Assembly (NCBI RefSeq): GCF_901933205.1
Contig: NC_044573.1
Location: 83,286,546-83,350,545, forward strand
Reading direction: 5' to 3'
Length of the DNA: 64,000 nt
Origin: Camarhynchus parvulus
Lineage: Eukaryota > Chordata > Aves > Passeriformes > Thraupidae
The position numbers were made by a program, and so were the translations under genes. Below the pieces are notes generated by a model. It was not told the DNA's origin. It worked only from the letters and a program-made list of their open reading frames with translations, and searched no databases. Below are positions 62,951-64,000 of the stretch, in pieces (position 1 is the first letter of the stretch; every line of letters begins with the position of its first letter).

Positions 62951-64000
62951 CTTTCTGCTTCCCATCAGGTACTATCACTTATCTCTTTTCTTATGGAAAT
63001 TCCTGAAATTCCATTTCCCTTGGGACTGAGATGGATTTTGTGTGGCTGTTGGATTTTACCAGGGCAATGTGCCATTGTTCCTACGTTTTGAACTTAATAT
63101 GCATGTACAGTCAGTTTGTCTGTCTGTAACTCTTCCCCTTAAAAGGTTAAGGTATGTGTGTGTAGATCCTGGGCTATTGCACATCAGACAAGATAATGAC
63201 ATGAGGAGCTGCAGGGTGCTCGTAGCCAAATGGGAGCAGTACACATGACATCCCCTGTCCTTTGGTGACACTCATAAGATGGCCACATCAGAGACAGCAG
63301 GACACCATGGGTAGAGAAAGGGAACTGACAGCTGCACAGAACAGAGGACCAAGGCAGGAGGTACCAGGACAGCTGTCAGAGTCACCAAGTAAGGCAGAAA
63401 GCCAGCAAAACCAGAGCCAGTGAGGTAAGAGTAAATTAGAGCGGGAAGTTTATTTAGGAGGGGTTGAGGATGGTAAACAGGAATAGCTTGGATAGAGGGG
63501 GGAAATGAAGTATAAAATGAAGCAAGTCATCTGCTCGGAGCTTTTTGGGAACACCTGATGAGCAGCTTGTTCATGGTCACTGCAGTCTGGGAGGACAGCA
63601 CATCTGTTGCAGCTGTGTCTGTGATGGTGCCTGACTGGCTTCAGAGCTTGGGGAGTTGGGATGCTCTCTCTAACACCAGTGATGGAACTCCCAGAAGCAT
63701 GGACTGAACTTCTTAACAAAACTCTTGTAAACTCACTGATCTCAAAGATCTGAAGATTTTTATAACTGCAGGGAGAGAGACACAAATTCAATCAAACTGA
63801 CAGGTAAACTTCAGTCTTGACTCCAAAGTCAGCTGTGTAAGCAATGGGTTTGTGCCCACGGGCCAGTCAGTGCACAGCCCTGACACACAGCCAGGCAGGA
63901 GCTACTAAGAAGGCTGTGAGGAAGACTGGGATGAATTTAGAGAAATGTAGGTAAGAGAGGAATGGAAGAAAAGTGGAATTACTACATGAGGGAATGAGTG
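62951..64000. other. Unassigned, GC-richer toward the end
   Basis: No gene recognised. The base composition rises in GC from about 63.25 kb. The 113-codon minus frame at 63450-63791 has no start context, domain or family resemblance. The stretch at 63280-63430 is rich in CAGGAC, CAGAG and CCAG motifs and could be an unlisted repeat or LTR fragment, but I cannot place it. Confidence 0.45.

Noticed and set aside
63450..63791. 113-codon minus-strand frame
   Set aside because: No recognisable domain, His/Cys clusters look incidental, no supporting context.

Overview
The window looks like one piece of a bird nuclear genome (the repeats suggest a bird; species not determined), AT-rich and without a single convincing protein-coding gene. 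Three signals point to a bird: several 5'-truncated CR1 LINE ends of avian type in both orientations, one solo-LTR-like block of a family I recall as abundant in bird genomes, and much older amniote repeats (a CR1/L3-clade LINE and MIR-like SINEs). There are no bacterial features (no operons, ribosome binding sites, CRISPR or insertion sequences). Most open frames are shorter than 110 codons, as expected by chance; the longest (168 codons) is made by a minisatellite. I read the window as intergenic desert or the inside of a very large intron.

Layout. 1-13.7 kb: unique AT-rich DNA with a (GGGA)n microsatellite at 1.92 kb, a G/T-rich tract at 3.3 kb, a CA-rich tract at 10.0 kb and a MIR-like remnant near 10.85 kb. 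13.73-14.64 kb: GC-rich block matching an avian endogenous-retrovirus LTR, minus orientation, carrying an internal 20-bp minisatellite. 14.6-28.4 kb: mostly unique, with a perfect 25-bp direct repeat at 15.36 and 20.26 kb, an 18-bp palindrome, a 39-bp tandem duplication and a purine-rich tract. 28.47-30.95 kb: a cluster of plus-strand, coding-looking but short and mutually broken open stretches, some behind good 3' splice-site consensus; this is the only place where I suspect exons or a gene relic, at low confidence. It also contains a minus-strand CR1 end (29.6 kb), and another follows at 31.2-31.45 kb.

31.5-50.5 kb: AT-rich unique sequence with a CR1 end (37.7-38.0 kb), a MIR-like SINE (41.2-41.35 kb), a hairpin, a 23-bp tandem duplication and a G/T-rich tract (48.65 kb). 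50.58-51.37 kb: the longest young CR1 copy, reaching into the end of the reverse-transcriptase ORF. 51.4-60.8 kb: unique DNA with a 22-bp perfect palindrome at 56.2 kb. 60.86-62.95 kb: a very old, colinear CR1/L3-clade LINE on the minus strand whose endonuclease, linker and reverse-transcriptase regions can still be followed. 62.95-64.0 kb: unassigned, becoming GC-richer.

No genes here can be said to work together. Repeat assignments rest on my memory of family consensus sequences, not on a search, and their ends are approximate.
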